Shown here in pieces: positions 6,918 through 6,948 of a stretch of 6,948 nucleotides of DNA. Below the pieces are notes generated by a model. It was not told the origin of the DNA. It did not search any database and saw only the letters and a program-made list of their open reading frames with translations. The stretch comes from Elusimicrobia bacterium CG08_land_8_20_14_0_20_59_10. GTDB taxonomy: Bacteria > Elusimicrobiota > Elusimicrobia > Elusimicrobiales > UBA9959. Location of the stretch: contig PEXO01000445.1 of NCBI GenBank assembly GCA_002779045.1, positions 1-6,948 of the forward strand, in the 5' to 3' direction. Both the position numbers and the translations under genes were made by a program. Numbering within the stretch: position 1 is the stretch's first letter; every line of letters starts with the position of its first letter.

Positions 6918-6948
6918 TCGGGGCACCGGGAATCGGACCCGGAACTCA
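6918..6948 (-). tRNA. 3' end of a tRNA gene, probably tRNA-Pro (partial)
   Basis: On the minus strand a perfect 5-bp T stem (CCGGG at 6942-6938, CCCGG at 6930-6926) encloses a 7-base loop TCCGATT. It is followed by an acceptor strand TGCCCCG (6925-6919) and a discriminator A at 6918. Bases 6948-6943 fit the variable loop. The anticodon half is beyond the window. A G at position 72 with A73 implies a C1-G72 pair, typical of bacterial tRNA-Pro, so the identity is an inference from the acceptor stem alone. CCA is not encoded. The loop has C where T55 (pseudouridine) is expected, so a decayed copy cannot be excluded. The next gene begins 25 bases downstream. Confidence 0.7.

Noticed and set aside
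5042..6948. Genomic island or prophage inserted at the tRNA 3' end
   Set aside because: No integrase, no repeat of the tRNA end elsewhere in the window, and no change in base or codon composition downstream.

Overview
This is a gene-dense, GC-rich bacterial window with no stretch over about 60 bases free of coding or RNA sequence. It holds five protein genes and the 3' end of a tRNA gene, arranged as two converging transcription units. Murein-active enzymes, a periplasmic peptide-binding protein with a Sec signal, and high GC combined with many ATA isoleucine and AGG arginine codons suggest a diderm bacterium from an uncultivated lineage. My guess is Elusimicrobiota or a deltaproteobacterial-type genome, but no marker here fixes the taxonomy and this is a low-confidence inference.

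The plus-strand unit (1-2609) starts with the 3' part of a multidomain N-acetylmuramoyl-L-alanine amidase whose 5' end lies outside the window. Three bases after its stop comes a small GAF-PAS sensor protein with no output domain. The unit ends at an intrinsic terminator at 2588-2609. That terminator lies partly inside the stop codon of the converging gene.

The minus-strand unit reads from 6948 down to 2600. First comes a partial tRNA, probably tRNA-Pro by its acceptor stem. About 25 bases further is a 616-residue protein that fuses a C39-type cysteine peptidase to an SH3b-NlpC/P60 peptidase resembling YkfC. Then, 11 bases later, comes a family 5 (Opp/Dpp type) solute-binding protein, and 34 bases later endonuclease III (nth).

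How they may work together: the amidase strips stem peptides from murein, the NlpC/P60 enzyme would cut the D-Glu/diamino-acid bond in those peptides, and the binding protein would capture the released oligopeptides. In Bacillus subtilis a dpp transporter operon with its own family 5 binding protein runs into ykfABCD, so pairing a YkfC-like peptidase with a dipeptide-binding protein has a known parallel. Endonuclease III (base excision repair) looks like an unrelated passenger. The most notable points are the double cysteine-peptidase fusion, the peptidase/binding-protein pair without a visible permease, the output-less GAF-PAS protein beside an amidase, and the non-canonical T-loop of the tRNA. 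I see no mobile element, CRISPR array, phage gene or defence system here.
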